Shown: one piece after another, positions 1 through 7,920 of the stretch | Layout: the number at the start of each line of letters is the position of its first letter | How positions within the stretch are numbered: the stretch's first letter is position 1 | Source of the DNA: an uncultured Lachnospiraceae bacterium | GTDB taxonomy: Bacteria; Bacillota_A; Clostridia; Lachnospirales; Lachnospiraceae | Direction of reading: 5' to 3' | Length of the DNA: 10,400 nt | Assembly: GCA_902766415.1 (NCBI GenBank) | Contig: CACXDR010000208.1 | Location: 1 to 10,400, forward strand | Translations under genes and position numbers: made by a program | The notes under the pieces: generated by a model | What the model was told of the DNA's origin: nothing | Database searches by the model: none | Seen by the model: only the letters and a program-made list of their open reading frames with translations

Positions 1-1322
1 GCGGTCTCGCGCATCAGCAGGAACCGCTCCTGCCGGTACGGCGCCATGTGGATCTCCCGCGCCGTCGTGACCAGGTTCCCGGCAAGGATGAGCACCGCGG
101 AAAAAACCGTAAGCCCGCGGAGCACCCGCCTGCTGACCACACGCTTTTCCGCGCGCCGCCCGGCGTCCCGCGGTCCGTCCTGCCCTTCCGCAGTCTCCGG
201 GACATTCCCCGTGCTTACCCGGAGCCCGTCCTCCTGCGCGGATACCGCGAAGGTCACGAGGATCCCCACGATCCCGATCTGGTACTGCAGCGCGTATCTC
301 GAGCTCATCCCGTACGAGGGATCCAGGAAGATCCAGCGCGACGCCGTGATCAGCACATGGTTCAGGAACCCTGCCGTGAGGAGAAGGAGCGGGAACGTGG
401 TCCGCATATAGAGCCTCTGCCGGAAGTTCAGGAAAAACGCGGCGGCGTAAAGAAGGAGGACGATGCTCCCGAGTGCCGTGAGCATCCCCCCGGAAAGCTT
501 CAGGTACTCCGCCGCCTCGCCGCCGACCGCCATGGAGGCGAAGGAACGGACGAAAAACTCAGGAAGCAGCATCGGGGAACGCCCCGCCACCGTCACGATG
601 GATTCCGTCGTGGCGCCTGCGCGCTCCTCGACCGCGGCCGACCGGCTCGCGATGTAGAGAAGCAGCGGGACCAGCACCGCGAGCGAACGCTTCGCCGCTG
701 CCGCCCTCCCGCGCTTCATGACGATCACCGAGAAGGCCTCGCCGATCAGGAGCGTCACCGCGTAGACCGCGCAGTAGGGGCCCGCGAAAAGAAGGATGAT
801 GACCGGCGGAAGGATCAGGAGTCTTGAGGCATCGCCCCTCAGGGCGGGCAGGCCCCCGCACTCCGACGACGCCGCGCGGTCCCAGACCATGTAGTGGTAC
901 CAGAAAAGCCCGAAGGCCGCGAAGTGGACCCACCCGGAGCCGTTCGTCAGCATTTCCCACTTGTTCAGCGAAAAAATGACTACCTGTACGAGGAGCATGG
1001 TCCGCACCGGAAGCTCCTTTTCCAGGCACCAGCGCGCCGCGACTGCCGCCGAAAACGCGAGGCCTGCCGCGCCGAGCATCATGTCGAACGTCGTGCTGTA
1101 GCTGAAGAGCGTGACGTTGATGATCCTCTCAAGGTAGTTGACCGGGATCCTCGTGAGGATGTCGCCGTGCATGTAGGGCGCGAAGCTCCACACGTTTTCA
1201 AGGTAGGAGTTCACGAGGCGCATGTAGTCGGTGTAGACCACGTTCACCGTCGCGCTCCTGATGTACGCGGTCAGGAACAGGAAGCCGTAGAACGGCGAAA
1301 GAAGCGCTATGATCTTTTTCAC
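1..1322 (-). CDS. Polytopic membrane protein, possible GT-C-like glycan enzyme (3' end outside window)
   Basis: The frame is open from a GTG at 1320-1322 to the window edge, giving 440 full codons without a stop; the C-terminus is missing. An AAGGAGG sits 8 bases before the GTG and an in-frame stop lies just upstream, which fixes the start. The protein has about ten hydrophobic segments (roughly residues 3-20, 82-97, 131-146, 167-200, 212-226, 280-298, 308-325, 345-360, 400-417). A first non-membrane loop carries TDYMRLVNSYL, with Asp32 placed like the first-loop acidic residue of GT-C transferases. Other notable stretches are NKWEMLTNGSGW (about 120-131) and SSRYALQYQ (about 340-348). A charged, low-hydrophobicity loop covers about 361-400. 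It is the sixth gene of the run, 42 bases after its neighbour. I recall similar proteins in Lachnospiraceae polysaccharide loci but cannot name a family. A glycosyltransferase role is inferred; a flippase or polymerase-like function is not excluded. Confidence 0.85.
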   Translation of the reverse strand, partial: MKKIIALLSPFYGFLFLTAYIRSATVNVVYTDYMRLVNSYLENVWSFAPYMHGDILTRIPVNYLERIINVTLFSYSTTFDMMLGAAGLAFSAAVAARWCLEKELPVRTMLLVQVVIFSLNKWEMLTNGSGWVHFAAFGLFWYHYMVWDRAASSECGGLPALRGDASRLLILPPVIILLFAGPYCAVYAVTLLIGEAFSVIVMKRGRAAAAKRSLAVLVPLLLYIASRSAAVEERAGATTESIVTVAGRSPMLLPEFFVRSFASMAVGGEAAEYLKLSGGMLTALGSIVLLLYAAAFFLNFRQRLYMRTTFPLLLLTAGFLNHVLITASRWIFLDPSYGMSSRYALQYQIGIVGILVTFAVSAQEDGLRVSTGNVPETAEGQDGPRDAGRRAEKRVVSRRVLRGLTVFSAVLILAGNLVTTAREIHMAPYRQERFLLMRET

Positions 1323-1330
1323 TGTCCGTT

Positions 1331-1337
1331 CCTCCTT
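1331..1337 (-). promoter_or_regulatory. Ribosome binding site deciding a GTG start
   Basis: AAGGAGG on the minus strand lies 8 bases before the GTG at 1322. This strong match supports the non-ATG start; the next in-frame ATG (Met34) would cut off the first hydrophobic segment. Confidence 0.8.
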
Positions 1338-1364
1338 CCCTGTTCCTTATGCTCTCTCCGGTCC

Positions 1365-3278
1365 TCAGTCCGTGATGAAGGTCATGATCAGCGCCAGGCG
1401 GTCCTCGCCGCGCTGCTCCGCGGCGGGCTCCACATGGAAATTCTGCGTGAATTCAAGCTCCGTGATCCTGTACGGCTCCCCGTGGACCGTATATTCAGAA
1501 ATGTTCGAGGTCAGCGGCCAGATGACCGTCTTCCCGTCCTTTTTGATGGAGACGGTCTCCCGCCCCGTGAGGTTGCCGGGATACATCATCTCCATCCGGA
1601 TGTCCCCGGTCCGGCCGGTCATGACGCGGATCTTCGCGTGCTCGTCCATCCACCCGTCGCGGTAATAGCCGTAGTCGATCCCGAGCTTCAGGGAACGGAC
1701 CAGGTCCGTCGCGTCCGTGAAGGCATCGTTTGCCGGGTCTTCCTTTAAGATAAGCATGCTGTCCGTGACCTGCCCGAAATCAAGGATGGAATCCACGTGC
1801 CGCACGGTGGTCCCCTGCCCGGTGCGCTCCGGGTCGAAGGTCTTGAAGAACGTCTCCGCGGTGAAATCGCTCATCTCGTACATGTTGCCGATGATGATGA
1901 TCTCCTTCCCGAGGATGTCCTTCCCGTATTTCCCGTAGGTCTCGTCGGCAAGGGAATTATAGCGCGCCTGGTTCGGGAAAAGATATATCTTCGGCCAGAA
2001 TTTCCTGTATTCAAGCTGCGTGAACACCGTGAAAAGCGTGATCAGCGCGATCAGGATGGCAGGAAAGCGGTCCGAGATCCTGTAGCGGTCCCCCGCCGTC
2101 CTGTCCGCCTGCCTCGCGATCCGCGTTTCGCGGCAGGCGCCGACGAGCCGCGCGAACAGAAGAAGCTTGAACGCGTAGACCACGTAGACCCAGCGCATCT
2201 CGACGCGGATGGTCACCGCGGACGACGCCGCGCACCCGACCGCGAAGCCGAGGAAGAACACCAGGTCGCGCAGCACCGGGAAGACCGGGAGCCCGAACCT
2301 CCGCCGCTCCCATACCGTGTACAGGAGGACGCAGAACAGCACGGCCAGCGCGGCGTTCAGGAGGAGGATCACGATCTTCATGGCAAACGGCGTGTCCTGC
2401 CACGGAAGCCCGCACAGATGCTCCGGCCCGAAGTTGAAGCCGCACGCGTAGGCCGCCTCGACCAGGAAGTTCACGATAACGCCGCGCTTCGTGATGGTCT
2501 CCGCGACGTTCGTGCCGCCGGTCCCCGCCGGGGAAAGCGTCCCGATCATCAGGAAGCGGATCAGGAGCACCGCCGCGAGGGATGCCGCCGGAAGGATCCA
2601 CCGGAGCGGCTTCCGGTCGCGCTTCACGGCCAGCGCGAAATAAAACATGGGAAGAAGCACCATGTAGCGCTCGTGCGTAAAGCAGTTCAGGAACCAGAAA
2701 AGGAGGCCTGTGCCGAACAGGAGCATGCACCGCCCTTCCTCGTCCTCGTCAAGGTACTCCTTCAGGAAGAGGGCCGTGAGGAGGGCGAAGAAAATGCCCA
2801 TGGTCTCCATGAGGCCGAGCAGCTGGCCGGCCTGATAGTAGGCAAAGCGGGAGGAAAGGAACAGGACCCCCGCCGCGAAGCCGACGCCCCGGCTCATCGC
2901 AAGGCGCTTCGCGAAGAAATAGAGAAAAGCCGCGAGCCCCGCGTTCAGGAGGATGTTCAGCGGCACCACCCACTCGATGTGGTTCCCGATGAGAAGGAGC
3001 TCCGCCCAGGCTGCGAGCCAGTAGACGAAGCGGCACCTTGTGGACCCGACCGGGAAGACATACTCGAGAAAGCTCTGCTCCCCCCAGCAGGACCACATGT
3101 AGAGGTCGTCCATATAGTAGCCCGACATGCGCAGCCCGCGGTTCACGAAAAAGGCCCAGCCCGTCAGCAGCGTCAGGACCGCGAGATCCTTCAGGATCCC
3201 GTTCTGCCGTTCGAGCCTCGCGAGCTGTGCTGCCCTGACGATTCTTTTTTCAGTCACGGATCCCCGCGTGGTATTCAT
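1365..3278 (-). CDS. Polytopic membrane protein, probable GT-C-like glycosyltransferase with C-terminal extracytoplasmic domain
   Basis: This 637-residue protein starts with a basic cytoplasmic tail (1-30) followed by about 12 hydrophobic segments up to residue 422. The first outside loop carries GYYMDDLYMW with Asp57-Asp58, the usual place for the catalytic acidic residue of GT-C enzymes, which transfer sugars from polyprenyl-phosphate donors. THERYMVLLP (about 201-210) and RVEMRWVYVVYAF (about 358-370) are other polar motifs next to membrane segments. Residues about 425-637 are soluble. The last 90 (YPGNLTGRETVSIKKDGK, then alternating hydrophobic residues) look like a beta-sandwich, possibly carbohydrate-binding. 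The ATG overlaps the end of the upstream 767-residue gene by 29 bases; an AGGAGG 12 bases upstream lies inside that gene, so translation is probably coupled. The membrane topology is clear. The glycosyltransferase role is inferred, with donor and acceptor unknown. Confidence 0.9.
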   Translation of the reverse strand: MNTTRGSVTEKRIVRAAQLARLERQNGILKDLAVLTLLTGWAFFVNRGLRMSGYYMDDLYMWSCWGEQSFLEYVFPVGSTRCRFVYWLAAWAELLLIGNHIEWVVPLNILLNAGLAAFLYFFAKRLAMSRGVGFAAGVLFLSSRFAYYQAGQLLGLMETMGIFFALLTALFLKEYLDEDEEGRCMLLFGTGLLFWFLNCFTHERYMVLLPMFYFALAVKRDRKPLRWILPAASLAAVLLIRFLMIGTLSPAGTGGTNVAETITKRGVIVNFLVEAAYACGFNFGPEHLCGLPWQDTPFAMKIVILLLNAALAVLFCVLLYTVWERRRFGLPVFPVLRDLVFFLGFAVGCAASSAVTIRVEMRWVYVVYAFKLLLFARLVGACRETRIARQADRTAGDRYRISDRFPAILIALITLFTVFTQLEYRKFWPKIYLFPNQARYNSLADETYGKYGKDILGKEIIIIGNMYEMSDFTAETFFKTFDPERTGQGTTVRHVDSILDFGQVTDSMLILKEDPANDAFTDATDLVRSLKLGIDYGYYRDGWMDEHAKIRVMTGRTGDIRMEMMYPGNLTGRETVSIKKDGKTVIWPLTSNISEYTVHGEPYRITELEFTQNFHVEPAAEQRGEDRLALIMTFITD

Positions 3279-5553
3279 AAAGCGTGTTTCCCTCCTGCGT
3301 GATGACCGTCGTGATGCTGCCGTCCTCGTTCATGTACCGGATGATCTCGGCGGCGCGCGCGTGGCTTTCGAGGAACCCGTCCTCCGTGTAGAGGTAGCCG
3401 ATCCCCGCGTACTCGAGATAATCCTTGAACTCGTTCAGCGTCTTCACGATGCCGACGTTGCCGCCGCTTCCCTCAAGGTCCGTGTAGCTTTCCGCCCGGC
3501 ACGGATAAAGGTAGCACTCCGGCTCCTCCCCCATGGCGAGCAGGCGGATGCGCGGCGCGTTGGCGAGGTACCTGTAGATCGGTTCCTTCGCGCTTAAGAT
3601 CATATAGTCCCGGTTGTCCGAGACGTGGTCGTAAAAGCCGTAGTGAAGAAGCCTGGGCTCGGTGAACCCGCGCGCGCCCGCCCAGTTCGTGAGGCAGGTC
3701 ATGAAGATCCCGAAAAGCAGCGCGGGCGATGCCGCCCTGAGGAGCGAGGCTCCTCCCTTCCTTTCCCACGCGGCCGCCGCCGTCAGGGCCGCGAGCGCGT
3801 AGGTCAGCATATAGTAGTTTCCGTCCACCTGGTAAAGGAGGACCAGCGAAACGCCGTCGAACAGAAGAAGGAGGCCGAGGGTCAGGTAAAGATACCTGAG
3901 AAGCCCTGCCCCATCCTTCCCCTCTTCTGCCGGCCCGGGCTCCGCTTTTTTCCCTTCCGCCTTCCCGCGCTTCCCCCCGCGCGTTCCGGAAAGTCCCGCG
4001 GCGCAGGCAAGAAGCAGCACCGGGAAAAGCGGCGACCCCCACGCGATCAGGACGTGGAGCGCCTCGTCCCCCGCCGGCGCGAGGAAGATCCAGGAAAGCC
4101 GTTCCAGGGCATGCCTGAAAAGCGCCCCGGCATGAAGCCCCGAGAGCGCGTTCGGAATGGACTGCGCTTTCATGGGATAATGCCCGTGCATGCCGAGCCG
4201 TTCCCAGATCCCGGTGAAGACCGAGACGAACGGATACCCGGTAAGGTGCAGGGTCCGCAGCGTCACGCCCGCGAAGGCGGCTGCCGGAAGGACAGGCAGC
4301 GGAAGGAACCGCGCCATGCCCGGGACCGCCGCCGCGAAGCGCCTTTCATACACCGCAAGGTAAAGAAACGCGGCGATAAAAAGGACGCCGGAAAACACGA
4401 GCGCCGTGGGCTTCAGGGTAAGCGTGAGGAGCAGGAAGCCTGCCCCCGCGGCAAGGCTGTTCGAGACCGTGTCTTTACTGTCCGCGCGGATGATGCGCAG
4501 CATCTCCGCCGCGAACGCAAGCTGGAAAAACAGCGTGACCATGTCGGTCTTTGCCGATACGGACATGTTCATGATCCCGGGAATGCACGCAGCCGCGAGC
4601 GCCGCGTTCCTCCCCGCGCGCGGCCCGGCCGCGCTGTCCGCCATCCCGCGGACAAGAAGGACCGTAAGGACTCCGGCCCAGAAGGAAACGCCGATGACGA
4701 AGCCGTAGGTCGGCGTCCCGCACAGAGGAAGCGTGAGGAACTCAAGCCCCTTCGGATAGAAATAGACCTGATTCACGGAGCCCAGGTTCTCGAACACGCC
4801 GCCGCCGTTATCAAGGACATAAAGCGAGCGGAGCCCGTAATGCACGGAATCATAGTCGAGGGTGATGTTCATGCGCCCAGCCTCGAGAAGCAGGAGGGCA
4901 AGGATCAGGAGCCGGACCGCGCGGTCCGTCCGTTCCTCCCGCGCCCCGCCGTCCGCGGAAAGGCGCGCCGCGCCCGGCGCATGCGCCCGGTCCGGCGGGA
5001 GCTCCTCCGGCCAGAACGGGACCAGGCCCAGGCTGCGGAAAAGAAGGAACACGAGAAGGCCCGTGACAAGGAGAAGCGCCAGAGCCTTTTTCAGCATTCC
5101 CGCGCCGCCCATGTGCACGCCCGAAAGAAAGGCGGTAAGGATCATTTCCGCGGCGCAGCCTGTGAGAAGGTCCTCCGCGGCCCTTAAGTATCCCGGGATA
5201 CGGAGCCCGGCTGCCCCCCGCCGCGCGGGGACCAGGAGCGTCTCGCCGAGGACCCCGAGAAGACAGAGATAAGCCCCGGAAACGATCACCGCGGCAAAGC
5301 TCCGGTGGATCCAGAGAAACGCGGCGGAAATAAAAAGGAGGAGCCCGGCGCGCGTTCTCCGGTCCCTGGCCAGAAGGCCTGCCGCCTCAAGGAACACGAT
5401 CAGTACCGCGAGCTCCGCCAGCATGTGCCAGGTCCTGAAATCCCCGAACTGCTCCGCGAAGAATCCGTCCGCGGACAGGAGAAAGCACGCGCATGCGATC
5501 AAAAGCAGCGCGCAGAGAAACAGTATTCTCTCAGTTCTCCTCGTAAGCCTCAT
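3250..5553 (-). CDS. Large polytopic membrane protein, probable GT-C-like glycosyltransferase
   Basis: This 767-residue protein has about 16 hydrophobic segments. An N-terminal block of about six (8-180) precedes a charged linker (about 183-212). The second part resembles GT-C enzymes: a hydrophobic segment, then a long polar loop with TLDYDSVHYG (Asp233, Asp235), then SAKTDMVTLFFQLAFA (Asp337) and LTLKPTALV. These sit where PMT/ArnT-type transferases carry first- and second-loop acidic residues and a Lys-rich motif. A Gly/Lys/Glu-rich insertion (about 523-549) splits the later segments. The C-terminus from about 625 is soluble, with pieces such as YLANAPRIRLLAMG and YAGIGYLYTEDG, typical of the alpha/beta tail on many GT-C proteins. 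The start has AGGAG 5 bases upstream and overlaps the GT2 gene by 23 bases. Its end overlaps the next gene by 29 bases. It probably transfers a sugar outside the membrane; substrate unknown. The N-terminal extra block is longer than in simple GT-C proteins. Confidence 0.9.
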   Translation of the reverse strand: MRLTRRTERILFLCALLLIACACFLLSADGFFAEQFGDFRTWHMLAELAVLIVFLEAAGLLARDRRTRAGLLLFISAAFLWIHRSFAAVIVSGAYLCLLGVLGETLLVPARRGAAGLRIPGYLRAAEDLLTGCAAEMILTAFLSGVHMGGAGMLKKALALLLVTGLLVFLLFRSLGLVPFWPEELPPDRAHAPGAARLSADGGAREERTDRAVRLLILALLLLEAGRMNITLDYDSVHYGLRSLYVLDNGGGVFENLGSVNQVYFYPKGLEFLTLPLCGTPTYGFVIGVSFWAGVLTVLLVRGMADSAAGPRAGRNAALAAACIPGIMNMSVSAKTDMVTLFFQLAFAAEMLRIIRADSKDTVSNSLAAGAGFLLLTLTLKPTALVFSGVLFIAAFLYLAVYERRFAAAVPGMARFLPLPVLPAAAFAGVTLRTLHLTGYPFVSVFTGIWERLGMHGHYPMKAQSIPNALSGLHAGALFRHALERLSWIFLAPAGDEALHVLIAWGSPLFPVLLLACAAGLSGTRGGKRGKAEGKKAEPGPAEEGKDGAGLLRYLYLTLGLLLLFDGVSLVLLYQVDGNYYMLTYALAALTAAAAWERKGGASLLRAASPALLFGIFMTCLTNWAGARGFTEPRLLHYGFYDHVSDNRDYMILSAKEPIYRYLANAPRIRLLAMGEEPECYLYPCRAESYTDLEGSGGNVGIVKTLNEFKDYLEYAGIGYLYTEDGFLESHARAAEIIRYMNEDGSITTVITQEGNTLYEYHAGIRD

Positions 5554-6379
5554 AGGATCTCCTGTAAAAATGCAGTATCAGGTCCGCGATCCGCGCAGGC
5601 CAGATCCGGCGGAACATCTCTTCCTCCTCCGCCTCCCGCACGTGGTCCCCGATGCATTTCGCCGTAGCCGCGTCCTTATGGACACGGTAAAGGATCAGCG
5701 GCCGTTCCTCGCATACCAGCCGGCCCGGCCTTAAGGCGGCGTCGTACAGAAGCTGCCAGTCCAGGACGAATTTCCTGTCCTCCGCGAACGGGGCGCTGCC
5801 GAACGCTTCCTTTAAATAGGCGCAGGACGGGCAGATCACCGGGTTCCCGAAGGAAAGCGCGAGGCGCTTGACGAAGGAAAGATGCGAAAGCGCCTTCAGC
5901 CTTAACGGCATGCGGAGAAGGAGCTTCACGAGCTCCGGAAGCCCCGCCCGCGCGGGCCTGCCGTTCTTGATCGTGACGGACGCCGTGGTGAAGATCGTCA
6001 TGTCCGGCCACGCCGCGGCGGCTCGTTCCAGCGTCTCGGTATAGCGTTTCCCGTAGATGTCGTCCTGATGTGCAAGCGTCACATACCGCCCTCCGGCGGC
6101 ATCAAACGCGAAATTCCAGTCAGGGCCGATCCCCGGCGTGCCCTTCCGGACCTTCACCGGGATCCCGTACTTTCCGGAAAGGCGGTCAAGGAAGGCGGAC
6201 GGCGTCGAAGTGCAGATCAGGATCTCCGACGGGACCGTCTGCGCCTTCAGGGACTTAAGGCAGGCCTCAAGGTACGGGGACTCCCCGTACGCGCAGACGG
6301 CAAACGTATGCATCATGCCTTTGCTGCCCGCAGTCTCCCGTGCCACTCTGCTGCTGTCCTCCGCAGTCTTCCGCGTCAT
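5531..6379 (-). CDS. Family 2 (GT-A fold) glycosyltransferase
   Basis: This 282-residue cytoplasmic enzyme probably moves a sugar from a nucleotide-sugar donor to a lipid-linked or sugar acceptor. The fold begins at about residue 22 (MMHTFAVCAYGESPYLEACLK), followed by ILICTSTP, the nucleotide-side loop GPDWNFAFDAAGGRYVTLAHQDD with the metal-binding Asp106-Asp107, a candidate catalytic acid/base region at FVLDWQLLYDA (Asp207), and YRVHKDAAT (231-239), usual near the end of this family. No membrane segment is obvious. The first ATG forms ATGA with the kinase stop (4-base overlap) and has GGAGG 9 bases upstream, so I keep it although it adds 21 polar residues before the fold. The ATG-ATG pair at residues 22-23 is the alternative start. 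It sits between the kinase and the membrane proteins, which suggests it makes an intermediate they use. Family assignment is secure; donor sugar unknown. Confidence 0.93.
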   Translation of the reverse strand: MTRKTAEDSSRVARETAGSKGMMHTFAVCAYGESPYLEACLKSLKAQTVPSEILICTSTPSAFLDRLSGKYGIPVKVRKGTPGIGPDWNFAFDAAGGRYVTLAHQDDIYGKRYTETLERAAAAWPDMTIFTTASVTIKNGRPARAGLPELVKLLLRMPLRLKALSHLSFVKRLALSFGNPVICPSCAYLKEAFGSAPFAEDRKFVLDWQLLYDAALRPGRLVCEERPLILYRVHKDAATAKCIGDHVREAEEEEMFRRIWPARIADLILHFYRRSYEAYEEN

Positions 6380-7920
6380 TCCCGCGTTCCTCCCCCGTTC
6401 ATCTCTTCAAGGATCCGGTCAAAAAGCTTCGGGTCGTTCACGGAGAAGCAGCAGCGCATGCCCGCCTCCTCCGCGCGCCGGATCTCCGAAGCGCGCTCGC
6501 GCCTCTGGAGCCCGATCACGGGAAGGTCCGGGAACTGCTTCCGGATGCGCACCGTGCTTTCAAAGCCGTTCATCACCGGCATCCGGAGGCCCATGAGGAC
6601 CAGGTCGAAGGCGCCGGTGCCCGCCTTTACGCAGGCGACCGCGCCGTCGGGCGCGTACTCCGCGGAGGCGCCGCGCACCTCAAGCGCGCGGATCAGGATC
6701 TCCGCCGATTCGCGGTTATTGTCCGCGACCAGGATATGCTTCCCGGAAAACGGCTCCGGCAGGAACCTGTCGCCGCGCTGCCGCTTCCTCCGGAACGCCG
6801 CTGCCTCCTGCTCCGAGGCCCTTTCATGCGGGATCCGGATGCGGAAGGTGGTGCCCTTCCCCAGCTCGGACTCGCAGCTGATGGTCCCGCCCATCAGGTC
6901 CAGGGCGCGCTTCGCGATGGCAAGCCCCAGGCCCGTGCCCGATTCGTAGCGGCTTAACCGCCTCTGGTTCTGCGAAAAGCTCTCGTAAAGGTGGGGCATG
7001 AATTCCGGGCTGATCCCTTCCCCGTTGTCCGTGACGGTATGCGTGACCCAGACCGTGTCCCCGTCCTCTTCGATCTCCGTGCGCCAGACGACGCTCCCGC
7101 CAAGCGCGGTGTACTTGACCGCGTTGTTCAGGACGTTCGTCAGCACCTGCTCGATACGGTGGACGTCCTGCTTTACGACCAGGCGGTCCGCCGCCATATC
7201 GCGGAACACGGAGAACCGCATCTGCCTCGTCTCCGCCGCCGGACGGATCATCGTCTCGACGATGTTGATGACGTCGCTGATCATGAAGACCCGGACCTCC
7301 GGCCTGACCCGCTTCGTCTCAAGCGTCTGGTAGTCCAGGATGTTGTTCACAAGCTTCAGCATGTAGTCCGCGCTCTGCAGGATCTTGTCAAAATATACGG
7401 CGTCGCGGGAATCCGGATTCTGGTGCATGCCGAGCTCCGCGAGCCCGGTGATCGCCGTGAGGGGCGTCCGCATGTCATGGCTCACGCGGATCAGGAAGTC
7501 CGACTTCTCCATGGAGGCGCGCTTCCGCTCCTTCTCGCGGAGGTAATCCTCCGTGACGTCCTCGAAGCTGCCGACGAGCCCCACGATCCTGCCGTTCTCA
7601 TAGCGCGGGCGCTTGCTTGCGACGATGCGCCGCTCCTCGCCGCGCACCATGCACTTTCCGGGGACGCGGACCGTGCTCTCCCCGAAGGTCAGGACACGGA
7701 TCTCGTCGTTCCGGTAATCCTCCGGCTCCGGGTGCCATCCCATGTCCTCGTCCGTCTTCCCTATGATGTCGTCCAGCGAGGAAAAGCCGTAGTAATCCAG
7801 GAAGGCCTGGTTCGCGCCGACAAAACGGCGCTCGCGGTCCTTCCAGAAGATCATGATCCTGGCCGCGCCGAGGATGCTTTCCAGCTCCTCCGCTGCCGGC
7901 TTTTTCTCAGTGTTTCCCAT
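6376..7920 (-). CDS. Soluble PAS hybrid sensor histidine kinase with degenerate receiver domain
   Basis: This 514-residue protein has no signal peptide or membrane segment, so it is a cytoplasmic sensor. Domains in order: PAS (about 14-128; FWKDRERRFVGANQAFLDYYGF), a short helical linker, HisKA dimerisation domain (about 138-205) with SHDMRTPL and phospho-acceptor His148, and HATPase (about 250-365) with N box Asn262/Asn266, G1 DNGEGI (298-303), F box YESFSQ and G2 GTGLGLAI (328-335). All kinase motifs look intact. A C-terminal receiver fold (about 394-508) is recognisable from HILVADNN and LVLMGLRMPVMNG, but Gly444 replaces the phosphoacceptor Asp, Gln472 the Thr/Ser and Val494 the Lys, and Asn401 replaces one residue of the acidic pair. 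Classical internal phosphorelay to this domain should be impossible; an allosteric or docking role is inferred. The ATG has AGAGG 6 bases upstream and overlaps the zinc-ribbon gene by 14 bases. The end overlaps the GT2 gene by 4 bases. No response regulator is in the window. Confidence 0.95.
   Translation of the reverse strand: MGNTEKKPAAEELESILGAARIMIFWKDRERRFVGANQAFLDYYGFSSLDDIIGKTDEDMGWHPEPEDYRNDEIRVLTFGESTVRVPGKCMVRGEERRIVASKRPRYENGRIVGLVGSFEDVTEDYLREKERKRASMEKSDFLIRVSHDMRTPLTAITGLAELGMHQNPDSRDAVYFDKILQSADYMLKLVNNILDYQTLETKRVRPEVRVFMISDVINIVETMIRPAAETRQMRFSVFRDMAADRLVVKQDVHRIEQVLTNVLNNAVKYTALGGSVVWRTEIEEDGDTVWVTHTVTDNGEGISPEFMPHLYESFSQNQRRLSRYESGTGLGLAIAKRALDLMGGTISCESELGKGTTFRIRIPHERASEQEAAAFRRKRQRGDRFLPEPFSGKHILVADNNRESAEILIRALEVRGASAEYAPDGAVACVKAGTGAFDLVLMGLRMPVMNGFESTVRIRKQFPDLPVIGLQRRERASEIRRAEEAGMRCCFSVNDPKLFDRILEEMNGGGTRE

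Noticed and set aside
2011..2730. Minus-strand 239-residue frame inside the 637-residue membrane protein gene
   Set aside because: It is out of frame with the membrane protein and encodes Arg/Pro/Gly-rich sequence with no membrane segments or motifs.
48..5187. Long plus-strand open frames opposite the membrane protein genes (48-827, 894-1748, 1797-3302, 3625-5187)
   Set aside because: Their products are rich in Arg, Glu, Pro and His with no domain pattern. They are antisense shadows of GC-rich codons in the real minus-strand genes, which have membrane segments, motifs and ribosome binding sites.
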